Source: Saprospiraceae bacterium | GTDB lineage: Bacteria; Bacteroidota; Bacteroidia; Chitinophagales; Saprospiraceae | DNA length: 34,721 nucleotides | Assembly: GCA_016722295.1 (NCBI GenBank) | Contig: JADKGL010000002.1 | Coordinates: forward strand, 1-34,721 | Direction: 5' to 3' | Shown: piece after piece, positions 1-9,444 of the stretch | Position numbering within the stretch: position 1 is the stretch's first letter | Layout: each line of letters begins with the position of its first letter | The notes under the pieces: model-generated | What the model saw: only the letters and a program-made list of their open reading frames with translations | What the model was told of the DNA's origin: nothing | The model's database searches: none | Position numbers and translations under genes: made by a program

Positions 1-915
1 TGTCTCAGTACTTGAGTTGGCAAATGGAATGGAAAATATACTTTCAGCTCCTGTATATGATCCTGTGTAAAGATTGGTAAAATTTGCTTCTAATCTATGA
101 TTGACATTGCCTTCAGAATATTGGTATGGTGCTGATGTAGAAACTATTTTTTTCGCTTCTTGAATGACCATATTATAATTTGCTTGATTCAAATATACTC
201 TTGTCTTCAATGCTATTGCTGTTGCGCGATGTGCTCTAGATGAATTCAATGCAGCAGAGCTGTACGATACTGGTAATGCTTGTTCTGCTTCGTCTAAATC
301 TTTAATGATCTGTGTATAAACTTCTTCCACTGAACTTCGCGCCAGATCATTATACCCTTCTGAAGTAATTGCTGTCAATCTTAAAGGCACACCAAGAGCT
401 GCCTTGTCCATATTGTATGGCTTAGCATAGGTTTGCAACAATACGAGATAAGATAATGCGCGGACAAATTTCGCTTCTGCAATGTAAAGCTTTGCAAGAC
501 TATCTGAGATCACTTTCGTATTTGTCAAATTGGCGATGACGATATTAGATGAATTAATTGCTGTGTAAGCTGCACTCCACACATTGTTTATATATTCGTT
601 GGTTGAAGCAACATTCTGATTCCACACTGCAGATCCGGTCGCTGCATTGCCATCATTTTGTCCGAACTCATCTGATCGCTGCTCATTAAAAACGATTAGT
701 CTTCCGCCATAAAGTGATTCATTCTGCAATCTTCCGTAGAGATTGTTCACTTGAGATAATATGCGTGATGGTGTACTAAATGCATCTTTTTCATCTATGC
801 TCGTGTTCGGCTTTGTATCGAGCAAATCTTCATTGCAAGAACTGAACATGAGGATGAAAGAACAACATAAAATAAAACTGAATAGAGAACTATATTTTGA
901 ATTCATGATTTTCAT
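1..915 (-). CDS. susD-like: SusD/RagB family outer-membrane lipoprotein (partial, 3' end beyond window)
   Basis: This is the surface lipoprotein partner of a SusC-type transporter; family members cap the SusC barrel and bind glycans or other nutrients. The frame is open from the start at 915 (alternative in-frame ATG at 906) to the window edge, giving 305 residues of a protein usually about 450-600 long. A hydrophobic leader ends in a lipobox, MFSSC followed by NEDLLD, so the lipidated Cys is near residue 24. Typical SusD helical (TPR-like) segments follow, including RALSYLVLLQTYAKPYN and GVPLRLTAI. It starts 10 nt after the SusC stop, the standard susC-susD order. No disruption is visible in the part present. 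The substrate cannot be told from this fragment, and no carbohydrate enzyme lies beside it inside the window. Confidence 0.9.
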   Translation of the reverse strand, partial: MKIMNSKYSSLFSFILCCSFILMFSSCNEDLLDTKPNTSIDEKDAFSTPSRILSQVNNLYGRLQNESLYGGRLIVFNEQRSDEFGQNDGNAATGSAVWNQNVASTNEYINNVWSAAYTAINSSNIVIANLTNTKVISDSLAKLYIAEAKFVRALSYLVLLQTYAKPYNMDKAALGVPLRLTAITSEGYNDLARSSVEEVYTQIIKDLDEAEQALPVSYSSAALNSSRAHRATAIALKTRVYLNQANYNMVIQEAKKIVSTSAPYQYSEGNVNHRLEANFTNLYTGSYTGAESIFSIPFANSSTET

Positions 916-925
916 TTTTTTAAAA

Positions 926-3900
926 TTAAAAGGATAAATTAACGCCAACGGTCAATATCTGTGCACTCGGTGGCACGTTTTGATCTTTGCCTGAATGAAT
1001 AGAATTACCATTGATAGAAACCTCAGGATCTGAACCTCTATATTTGGTCAAAGTATAGAGATTAGTTCCTTGAACATAGGCTCTTAAGTTGGAAATTCGA
1101 TTTGCAAATCGATAGCGATTCACTGGAAAATCATAGCTCAATGTCAATGTTTTTAACTTGAGATAATCTCCTTTTTCTACTTTGGATGTAGCTGCAAAAG
1201 AGAATCCTGCAGAGACATTATCGCCGTATTGTAATTTCTGAATATCTGTCTTCTGTCCAGGAGTGGTCCATCGATTGAGAATAAATTTTCCATTGTTGAA
1301 ATAGCGCTGATCTGAATTGGTAGCACGTGTTCCATTGTACAAATAATTTCCTCCAGAATATGTCAGATTAACTTGCAATCCAAAATTTTTATATCTGAAT
1401 TCTTGATTCAATCCTCCAAAATAAGTTGGCAATGATGGTCCTTGAATAACACCATCTTTATAATTGTCTATAGCTGGTGCAGCAGAGCCGTCAAGATATG
1501 TCCATCGTGGCGATCCAATGTGATTGTATTGTACTTCTCGACCTTCACTGTTGATGAATACCATAAGACCATTGTCTGGATTTACACCTTTTGTTGGCAC
1601 AGCAAAAATGGAACCTACTGAGTAACCCACACGAGTCATGTTCTGTACACCAAAGATACTTGGCACATAGACATCACTCACCAATGCAGTCACTTCATTT
1701 TTTAAAGTAGAAAAATTGAAGCCGACTTGATATTGGAAAGTTTTTGTTTGGATGATATCTGCTTGAATACCTAATTCTATACCACGATTATACATACTCC
1801 CTACATTGGCATTGATAAAATTACCAGGGATTCCTGCAGAAAGGGATTGTGGTGATTTTAAAATCAATCCATCAATCACATTTTTATAATAATCGAATTC
1901 AACATTCACTCTTCCCTTTAAGATAGAAAAGTTACAGCCGATGTCTAATTTCTTACTAGTCTCCCATTTCAAATTTGGATTCGCTGCTTGAGCATAATAG
2001 AGAACAGGCAACCCTCCATAAGTATTAGAACTAAATGCACCTATGGATGGATAGTCTCCAATCTCACTATTGCCCACAAGTCCATAACTCGCTCTTAGTT
2101 TAAAATCTGAAATGTATTTTCGATATCCAAATTTTGATGAAGGATTCTTTAGATAAATTCCAACCAGCAGATGCGCCATAAAAGTTTCCCCATTTATTTC
2201 CCTTTGCCAATGCTGAAAGTCCGTCTCTGCGCACATTGACACTCAATAAATATTTTTTCAAATAATCATAATTCAAACCAGAGAAATAAGATAATATCGC
2301 AGTTTCAGAAATCACATTTCCGTAGGGACGATATTGATAAATCCACCTTGATAATTTTCATAATAAGGGTCCGTAATGTTGCTACGCTGCGCTCCCCAAA
2401 TATCAATTTTATTCTTGATGATTTCATTTCCTAACAATAAATTAATATGATGAGCGTCATTAAAATTTAAATCATACTTTAAGGTATTGACCAATTCGGA
2501 TCGAATATATTTTCCATTGGTATTACTTGCAGAACCATTGGCAGAAGCGCCTCCACCATGGATCGGATTGAGAAAAGATTTATTCTCTACCTGCAATCGA
2601 TTGATGCCATAGTTTGTCCTTAATTTTAGATTTTTCAATAAATTTAATTCTGCAAATACATTGCCGATGATGGACAGATTCTCAGATGTATTCACATCGA
2701 GTTTTTGCACCATGGCAAGATTATAAGCATTGATTGTTCCGATAGAAAGTGCATTCGCTCCATAACCGACACTCACACCATTCTGAATACTATAAGATCC
2801 ATCTTCGCGATAAACGGGAACATTTGGTGGCAACACATAAGTCATACGTCCTAGCGGTTCATTAGTAATATAGTTTGAATTATATGAAGATGAAGAGAGT
2901 GAATTACTCGCAATGGCTCCAGTATTTGGTCCAGTGTTTTGACTATTGCTAAGGTTGACATTGGCTCCCACAACAATGGCTTTATTAACTTGATTCTCGA
3001 TATTGATTCCTGAAGAATAACGTTTAAAATTATTGTAACGAATATAGCTGTTTTGATCAGTAAATCCAGCGGAGAAAAAATATTTTGTAGCGTTGTTGGC
3101 TCCCGATACACTCAAGGTATGATTATGAGAGATACCTGGTCGAAATGCGACATCATACCAACTTGTATTCACAGTAGAACCATCTGCATTTTTCATCAGT
3201 TGGTAGCCAGGAGCTCGACCTGAATTCACCATAGCTTCATTCTTGATCATCGTATATTCTTCAGCGTTCAATAATTCTGGCAAATTGTAGGGCGTACTAC
3301 GACTCAACCAATTGGAATAATTGACCTTGACCCTTCCCTTCTGTCCTTTTTTAGTCGTGATCACCATCACGCCATTTGCAGCACGAGACCCGTAGAGAGC
3401 AGCTGCTGAGGCATCTTTAAGTATATCGATATTCTGTATATCATTTGGATTGATGTCCGACAGAGGATTGTTCCCTATTAGTCCTCCAATAGATCCTACA
3501 AATACTGATACCCCATCTACTATCACCAAAGGGAAAAGACCTGAAGTAATCGTATTGATCCCTCGGATACGCATGATCGGAGTATTATTAAGTACACTAG
3601 AGGGCTGGATAATATCTACCCCTGTCGCATGACCACCTAATAGTTGGTCAAAACTTGAAGCAGGTCTATTTTCCAAACTCCTCACATCAATATTTGACAC
3701 TGCACCTGCAAATTCGGATTTTTTCTGAACATTATAACTGCTGCGTACCAATACTTCTGAGATTTCTTTGGCTTCCTCCTTGAGATAAATAGTGAGGAAT
3801 TCATTTGACTGTAAAGTGACAGATTTTTTTTCAAATCCAATATAGCTGATCTCCAAAGATTGTGGAAAAGCATCATTGCTCAGTAACGAAAACTCCCCAA

Positions 3901-4110
3901 GGGTATTGGTTGTCGTGCCGATTTTAGAATTAGTGACCTGAATACTGACACCCTCGAGTGCTAGTCTATTTTTATCATCTAAAACTTGACCTTTGATCAC
4001 TGTATTTTGAGCAAGTAGATGGAAGGCACTTGTAAAAAAAAAACCATTGTAATCGCCAATGATTTAGATCTTTTGGCATAGTGGGATAAGTTTGAATTAT
4101 GCGGTTGCAT
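926..4110 (-). pseudogene. susC-like: SusC/RagA TonB-dependent receptor, frameshifted at about three places
   Basis: SusC proteins are outer-membrane barrels importing large nutrients, powered by TonB. Joined frames give about 1060 codons, the normal family size. In order: signal peptide (ATG at 4110, MQPHNSNLSHYAK..., cleavage after LLAQ), a carboxypeptidase-regulatory-like domain (VIKGQVLDDKNRLALEGVS), a plug with the SusC signature (LKDASAAALYGSRAANGVMV) and a barrel ending in VGVNLSF. Three breaks are seen. The first is at the T10 tract 4034-4043, where 11 T would join leader and body. The second is near 2318-2330, where the frame hits TGA at 2314-2312 although RPYGNVISET continues one frame over. 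The third is near 2127-2145, at AAAATTT. As read, only two separate pieces (2312-4000 and 926-2242) have long open frames. An upstream CAAACTTA at 4181-4188 (TAAGTTTG on the coding strand) could be its -7 element. Either a decayed gene or homopolymer read errors; the family call is secure. Confidence 0.88.
4034..4043 (-). repeat. Homopolymer T10 tract inside the SusC signal peptide
   Basis: Ten T on the coding strand follow ATG-G in the hydrophobic core of the SusC leader. With ten T the leader frame runs into a stop; with eight or eleven T it joins smoothly to TSAFHLLAQNTVIKGQ. Such a tract is prone both to slippage in the cell and to read errors. Confidence 0.75.
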
Positions 4111-4355
4111 GAAAAATGTTTTTTTATTAAACAGGGCGAAAATAGAGGAGGCTCTCCAACCAAACCAAATAATATTGGACCAAACTTATATGAGGATGAA
4201 ATACCCTGAAAAAATGATGAAATGGGGGAAAGAGTTGATGAAAGTTTATTTCAGTTAATAACTAATCGTGAATGGAGAAAAGTTGAAAGATTATCTAAAG
4301 TTCGCCTATTTAAAAGTAGCCTATCCTCACTCCAAAAAAATATTTCCTAAAAAAC

Positions 4356-4386
4356 TTGCATAACGTAAATTTACGTTATATATTTG
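4356..4386 (+). promoter_or_regulatory. Promoter of the BlaI/M56 operon
   Basis: TTG at 4356-4358 and TATATTTG at 4379-4386 match the Bacteroidota -33/-7 pattern (TTG, about 19-21 bp, TAnnTTTG) with a 20-bp spacer. Transcription would begin near 4392, leaving a leader of only about 12 nt before the BlaI start at 4405. The spacer is exactly the palindromic operator described separately, so a bound repressor would block polymerase. Confidence 0.72.
4360..4379. promoter_or_regulatory. Perfect 20-bp palindromic operator, probable BlaI site
   Basis: ATAACGTAAATTTACGTTAT is its own reverse complement over all 20 bases. It lies between the -33 and -7 elements, 25 bp before a BlaI-family repressor gene. 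BlaI/MecI/CopY proteins are dimeric winged-helix repressors that bind such dyads and repress their own operon, so autoregulation is the natural reading. The site is seen directly; that BlaI binds it is inferred. Confidence 0.72.
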
Positions 4387-4404
4387 CATTATAAAATATA
4401 GAAT

Positions 4405-4779
4405 ATGGAGCGACTGACGAAATCAGAAGAAGAGATCATGCATATCTTATGGAAGATAGCGCCCTGCACAGTAAGTCAGGTCTTGGATTATATAGAACAA
4501 GAGCTGGGAGAGGAGAGGCCTCCACACTCAACGATCTCTACTTTAGTGCGATCGATCGAAGAAAAAAAGTTCCTCACTCACAAAGCCTATGGGAAGACTT
4601 ATGAGTACCATATCGCCATTCCTAAAAGCAAGTACACCAGCCTCAATGTAAAGCAAGTGCTTCAAGATTATTTTGAAAATTCTCCAGCAGAGATGCTTTC
4701 TTTCTTGATTCAAGAAAAACACATCAGTAAAAAAGAGATGAAAGAAATACAAGAATTAATTAATAATAGTAAATCATAA
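4405..4779 (+). CDS. blaI-like: BlaI/MecI/CopY family transcriptional repressor
   Basis: This is a 124-residue winged-helix repressor of the penicillinase-repressor family, a normal length. The N-terminal part (residues 1-75) is the DNA-binding domain, with LTKSEEEIMHILWK and a recognition region including PPHSTISTLVRSIEEKKFLTH. The C-terminal 45 residues form the dimerisation helices. In the classic system the sensor protease triggers cleavage of the repressor; here a frameshifted M56 protease gene follows after 4 nt, confirming the pair. It sits behind a promoter with a perfect palindrome, so it probably represses itself. No beta-lactamase is nearby. In Bacteroidota such pairs are common and often not linked to beta-lactams, so the signal it answers to is unknown. 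Confidence 0.93.
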   Translation: MERLTKSEEEIMHILWKIAPCTVSQVLDYIEQELGEERPPHSTISTLVRSIEEKKFLTHKAYGKTYEYHIAIPKSKYTSLNVKQVLQDYFENSPAEMLSFLIQEKHISKKEMKEIQELINNSKS

Positions 4780-4783
4780 AAAT

Positions 4784-6089
4784 ATGAATGCAGAACTAAT
4801 CTATGCTATTGAATTTACGATCAGCCTTGGGCTTTTCTATATCTTATACTACTTTGTACTTCGCAAAGAAACATTTTTCAAGTGGAACAGATTATTTATC
4901 ATTGTAGCAGTGTTGATAAGTATCTTTATGCCATTTTTTAAATCTTATTTTATCCAACACCAACTAATTTCACCAATAAAAGTTTTAGAAGAAGAAACAC
5001 TATCATTTATCTTACCTTATACTGTAGTAATCGAGGGAAATCAATCAGCTGTGAATTGGATGCTGGTTGGTAAATTATTGATTCTCACAATAAGTATAAT
5101 TTTTTACAGTAAAATTTATTTATGGATTATTCAAAATATTTCGAATGATTCATGCTGGTGAAAAAATAAGTTCAGAAAAAAATACTTTTGTATTTTCTGA
5201 TTCAATACAAACAGCCTACAGTTTTTTGCAATATGTTTTTTTACCAAAAAATTTTAATCTTGAAAAACCAGAAAATCAAACAATCATACGCCATGAAATG
5301 ACTCATGTCAATCAATTGCATAGTGCTGATGTGATCCTATTTCAGATATTTCATATTTTGTTTTGGTGGAATCCTTTTATTCATTTGTTTTATAGAGAAT
5401 TAAGACTTGTTCACGAATACCTTGCTGATGAAGAAGTGCTTTTGATTTACCCTAGTAAAAACTATATGCAAATGCTCTTCGATGCTGTCAATCCAGAGAA
5501 ACTTAGCATGGCTCATTCATTTTCAACTTCACAACTTAAACATAGAATTATCATGATGACAAAAACAAAATCTTCTAGAAACTCATACTTTAAGTATGCA
5601 TATCTTTTACCATTGCTTCTTGTATTATTTCAGTATTGTGTTAAGTCTCCTTCGGTAGACATACTTGCGACAGATGAAAGTTATATAAGTGCTGATACGA
5701 TCACAGTTTTTGACCCAGAAACCAAAATCGAAGATATACTAATTGTACAAAATAGAATTTATAAAAAGGCAAAACAAATGCCACATTTCAATCAATGTGG
5801 AACCAATATAAGTTCAGACGAATGTATATTTAAATATCTTGCTGAAAATGTAAAATATCCAGAAATGGCTCGTGCAGCGGGAACAGAGGGAACTGTTCTT
5901 TCTAAAATTTTTATTGATCCCACAGGACAAGTAAAATTGCCTCATATCCTGAGATCAGTAAGCGAAGAGTGCGATCTAGAAGTCATAAGAGTCCTTAGAT
6001 CAATGCCTAAATGGACACCTGGTATGAGTAATGGCAAAGCTGTAACTGTTGAATATATTATCCCAGTAAAATTCAAAATGTCGAATTAA
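4784..6089 (+). pseudogene. M56 (BlaR1-like) membrane metalloprotease with TonB-like C-terminus, one frameshift
   Basis: This is the sensor/protease partner of the BlaI repressor. The first piece (4784-5161) holds two or three membrane helices (IEFTISLGLFYILYYFVL; LFIIVAVLISIFMPFF; LLILTISIIFYSKIYLWII). The second frame, entered at about 5105-5135, holds KIFRMIHAGEK, the zinc-protease motif RHEMTHVNQ (HExxH) with LVHEYLADEE as the third-ligand region, a further membrane helix (YLLPLLLVLFQYC), then a TonB-like C-terminal domain (VKYPEMARAAGTEGTVLSK to YIIPVKFKM). Combined length is about 430 residues, normal for Bacteroidota M56 proteins. The break lies between the membrane anchor and the protease, so as read no complete sensor is made and the repressor would stay bound. 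A dropped base in an A/T run (AAAATTTATTTA at 5111-5122) is the likely cause, real or technical. A strong stem-loop follows the stop. Confidence 0.87.
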
Positions 6090-6112
6090 GACAATCCTTT
6101 CTTTTGATTCAA

Positions 6113-6161
6113 TATCCTTGAAATTCTAACTACTCAACTTGTTTTTCAAGGATAATTTTTT
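6113..6161 (+). terminator. Stem-loop with T run after the BlaI/M56 operon
   Basis: TATCCTTGAAA (6113-6123) pairs perfectly with TTTCAAGGATA (6144-6154) across a 20-nt loop and is followed by ATTTTTT. It starts 24 nt after the M56 stop and fits an intrinsic terminator. The convergent kinase gene ends at 6332; in its direction there is no T run. Confidence 0.6.
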
Positions 6162-6331
6162 AAATTAAATTGAAATGAGGTCGCTCCTGCGGAGTTAATC
6201 AATTATTTTAGTTTCAAGGATCCAATTAGTTTGCCTCGTTTGGGCTTTTTTAATCTTATCATGTCGCTTTCTTTCATTAGTATTGCTTTAAAAGAATTCC
6301 TTAGGTGCGATCCATGAATAGCGTGGTGAAA

Positions 6332-9300
6332 TTAAGGGGCTTCCCTAAGCAATTTATATGGTAAAAATAACTGAATTGTTGTACCAGAGGGTTCTCCATT
6401 TTCAAATTTATCAATGATTTCTACATAGTATTTTTCATTATCTTTGTCATTGAGATTAAGAATTCTATCCATGGTGAACTTCATTCCTAAAGATTTCTTT
6501 TTAAATGGATTTTTGTTTCCTCTGATGGTACTTTCATTTCTGCCAATTCCATTGTCATCTATACCGATTTCTAGAATCTCATCTTGATTTTTTTGAATTG
6601 AGATAGTAATAACTCCTCTCCCTTCTATTTTATTCTTGATGCCATGTATTATTGCATTTTCTACAAATGGCTGTAGGAGTAATGGTGGAATTCTAATCAA
6701 TTTTGTATTAATGTCGTCTTTGATTGCAATGGAATAATCCCATTTATAATTTGATCTGATTTGCTCTAATTGGAGATACCATGAAAGCACAGTTAATTCA
6801 TCAGATAGGGAAATAAATTCTTCTTGAGAATTTTCAAGTACGCTACGAATAAGCTTAGAAAATTTTTGCAAAAAAACTGAAGCCTCATCATCCCGCTTTT
6901 CTACAATATAAGCTTCAATAGTATTGAGACAATTAAATATAAAATGTGGATTCATTTGTGAACGCAATACTTTGATCTCAGAGTCAACTTTTATTTTCTG
7001 AATTTCTAGTTGCCGCTCCTTTTCTGCGAGTTTCTTTCGCGCTTTAAACCAGAAAAAATAATACAAAGCTGATAGAATACTAACTAGTAATATACTGCGA
7101 AACCACCAAGTCATCCAAATTGGAGGTAAAATCTGAAAGCGGAGTGAAGTAATTTTAGTTGAGGGAACATCATTCACTTTCTCCCTAACTTGAAATTTAT
7201 ATTTTCCGGGATCAAGGTTATTATACTGAATAGTATTCTGCAATTTTTGAGATTGCCATTCTTTATCAAGTCCAACGAGAAAAGTCTCGTATTCAAAATC
7301 ATAATCTTGATACATTTGTGTTGAAATGTACTGAAATGCGTAACTTTTCTCAGACCATTTTAGCTTATACAGGATTGTATCATATAAATGATTATTTGCA
7401 ACGGTTGAGGTAGAAGTTTTAAATGTATTTATTAGAACAGAAGAATTTGAAATTTGGCTAGCTTCCTTTTCTGGGTCGATGATCACGTATCCATTGCTTT
7501 GTGTGACCAGTATTTTTCGATCTTCTGTAGTTTGCAAACATTCTACAGGAATATTATAATATGTTGTACTTAAGTTTTCAGTATGGAATCTTAGCAATCC
7601 AGATTTTAATGAGATCCATAAGTGATTGTAATGATCTGCTTTGATCATATTGTAATTATATCTTGATAGATTCAAATTTTTACTAAAAATTTTTTTAAGC
7701 TGATTATTATAAATTATGTAAACGCCATCATCTGCTAAGGCATAAAACTTTCCTGCAGGAGTCATACATAAGCCAAAAATTCCTTTTACATTGTAACTCA
7801 AAATAGGTTCAAGAAACTTTCCTTTAAAGTACTTCTCTACGCCTAGCTCAGTCGCAATAAAAATCGTATCTCTATAATAAAATAGATCTCTATTTACATC
7901 TGAAGAGGCTCCTAATGTACAGTTTTCTATTCTTTGAATATTGCGTCCAACCTTATTTGTCAAAAATAATAGATTACTACTACACGCCCATATATTCGGA
8001 TAATTTCCTAAATCAAAATGAGTCACTTCAGAAAAATCAGACAGCTCCGGATCGCGAAGTAGAATTTCTCTTTGTTTATCATCCTGTATTATCGTAAAGC
8101 CATTTTGAGTATTTAGCCAATAAGTTTTATCAATAGCTTTTTTTAATTGAGTAAAATAATTAAACTCTATTTTATAAATACTTTGCTGATCGGGGTAGTT
8201 GAAAAATCGAGTTGGTTTTTGAGCATCAAGATCATAAGAAATTGCACCAAAATATTGTGCGCTAAAAATGATTTCATTTTGATTTGAAGAGTAAGGATAA
8301 ATTTGTGAAGGTATGATTACCTTTGTATTTGGTATTGAAATTCCTTTCAAGGTAAAATAACTGATCCGGGGATTGTCTAAAGGTATAATATTTAATCCTT
8401 GCTGGCCAAGAACTAAATATTTTTGGCCCAAATACATAGCTGTTATCTTAAAATCTCCTAGACCCTTTTCATTGTCAATATGCCCAATAAATTCTTTCCT
8501 TTTTATATGAAACAAATGGATTCCATTCTCTTCCGAAAAGCACCAAACTATACTATCACCTGTCAATTGTGGACAAGTAGAAACAGCTAAAAATATCTCT
8601 TCTTTGTACTTATTTTTTGTGGTATATCTTTGAACAACATCGTTTACTATGTTAAAAACTTGAATCCCATCTCTCCACGAACCAATTAGTACTTCTTCAT
8701 CTCCAATTTCTAGCATTGAAATTCCACAGACATAGTTTAATTTTCTTAAGGCGTTATTCTTACAATTATAAATTGTTGTAGAGGTTAAATTTATCCTAGG
8801 ATCAGATATCAAGATTAGATTTTTGCTATGCAATAACATGACTTGTCCCCCGATTCCAAAATCGGTAGAAATGACTTTCCATTCTTTTTTACTAATATTA
8901 TACTTTGCAAAAATCTTTTCATCTGTCAGATAGATTGAATGCTCGTCGCGATGATATAATAATTGTCTTTCCCCAGAATACCATGAATAATATGGCGATG
9001 AAATCCTAATAAACTTATTTATTGACTTATCTAAAAGATACATCCCGTTTTTACCAACGGCATAAACATTTCCAGAACTATCACAAATGATATTGTGAAA
9101 AGGACCTGACCCCATGAGTTTGTCATTATTTTCAGAATATTCCTCAGTTATATTTAAACCAATTCGATAGATTGCATCTTCTCCCGCCACCCATAAGAAT
9201 CCGATGCTATCTTCACAAATGGAATGTATTCTTCCAGGATGGAAAGTATGAGATATTGGTATAAACTTCCCTTTTAGTGAATTTATAAGAGATTGTGAAT

Positions 9301-9400
9301 AGCAGTATTCATTTATAATAATCAAGATTACAATTACAATGAAATTTCTAATAAAATACAAATTTTTATTAAAGTTAATATTATCTAGATATCTATACAC
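6332..9400 (-). CDS. Beta-propeller/Y_Y_Y sensor histidine kinase, LytS-type
   Basis: This 1022-residue membrane sensor kinase passes phosphate to the LytTR regulator encoded just upstream. An N-terminal membrane/signal segment (about residues 16-36, FIRNFIVIVILIIINEYCYS) is followed by a large periplasmic sensor of Reg_prop-like beta-propeller blades (for example SICEDSIGFLWVAGEDAIYRI, residues about 60-80) to about 680. A Y_Y_Y domain (about 690-755, with GLDKEWQ and YNNLDPGKYKFQVR) precedes a second membrane helix (about 757-777) and a coiled-coil linker. The His_kinase domain has LRSQMNPHFIFNCLNTIE, with H819 the phosphorylated His, and a HATPase domain carries PFVENAIIHG and DDNGIGRN. 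The architecture resembles hybrid-type polysaccharide sensors but lacks their fused receiver and AraC parts, using a separate regulator. It starts 44 nt after the regulator stop (same operon). The ligand is unknown. Confidence 0.93.
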   Translation of the reverse strand: MYRYLDNINFNKNLYFIRNFIVIVILIIINEYCYSQSLINSLKGKFIPISHTFHPGRIHSICEDSIGFLWVAGEDAIYRIGLNITEEYSENNDKLMGSGPFHNIICDSSGNVYAVGKNGMYLLDKSINKFIRISSPYYSWYSGERQLLYHRDEHSIYLTDEKIFAKYNISKKEWKVISTDFGIGGQVMLLHSKNLILISDPRINLTSTTIYNCKNNALRKLNYVCGISMLEIGDEEVLIGSWRDGIQVFNIVNDVVQRYTTKNKYKEEIFLAVSTCPQLTGDSIVWCFSEENGIHLFHIKRKEFIGHIDNEKGLGDFKITAMYLGQKYLVLGQQGLNIIPLDNPRISYFTLKGISIPNTKVIIPSQIYPYSSNQNEIIFSAQYFGAISYDLDAQKPTRFFNYPDQQSIYKIEFNYFTQLKKAIDKTYWLNTQNGFTIIQDDKQREILLRDPELSDFSEVTHFDLGNYPNIWACSSNLLFLTNKVGRNIQRIENCTLGASSDVNRDLFYYRDTIFIATELGVEKYFKGKFLEPILSYNVKGIFGLCMTPAGKFYALADDGVYIIYNNQLKKIFSKNLNLSRYNYNMIKADHYNHLWISLKSGLLRFHTENLSTTYYNIPVECLQTTEDRKILVTQSNGYVIIDPEKEASQISNSSVLINTFKTSTSTVANNHLYDTILYKLKWSEKSYAFQYISTQMYQDYDFEYETFLVGLDKEWQSQKLQNTIQYNNLDPGKYKFQVREKVNDVPSTKITSLRFQILPPIWMTWWFRSILLVSILSALYYFFWFKARKKLAEKERQLEIQKIKVDSEIKVLRSQMNPHFIFNCLNTIEAYIVEKRDDEASVFLQKFSKLIRSVLENSQEEFISLSDELTVLSWYLQLEQIRSNYKWDYSIAIKDDINTKLIRIPPLLLQPFVENAIIHGIKNKIEGRGVITISIQKNQDEILEIGIDDNGIGRNESTIRGNKNPFKKKSLGMKFTMDRILNLNDKDNEKYYVEIIDKFENGEPSGTTIQLFLPYKLLREAP

Positions 9401-9444
9401 GAGTATTTTATTATAGGGGAGTTTTGTTTTAGTAAAGGTAATTA

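Noticed and set aside
5105..5147. Programmed ribosomal frameshift in the M56 gene
   Set aside because: I see no X-XXY-YYZ slippery site with a following stem-loop, and other genes here show similar breaks at plain A/T runs.
6233..6256. Second terminator GCCTCGTTTGGGC plus T run
   Set aside because: Only four pairs with a wobble. The stronger stem-loop upstream already ends the operon.
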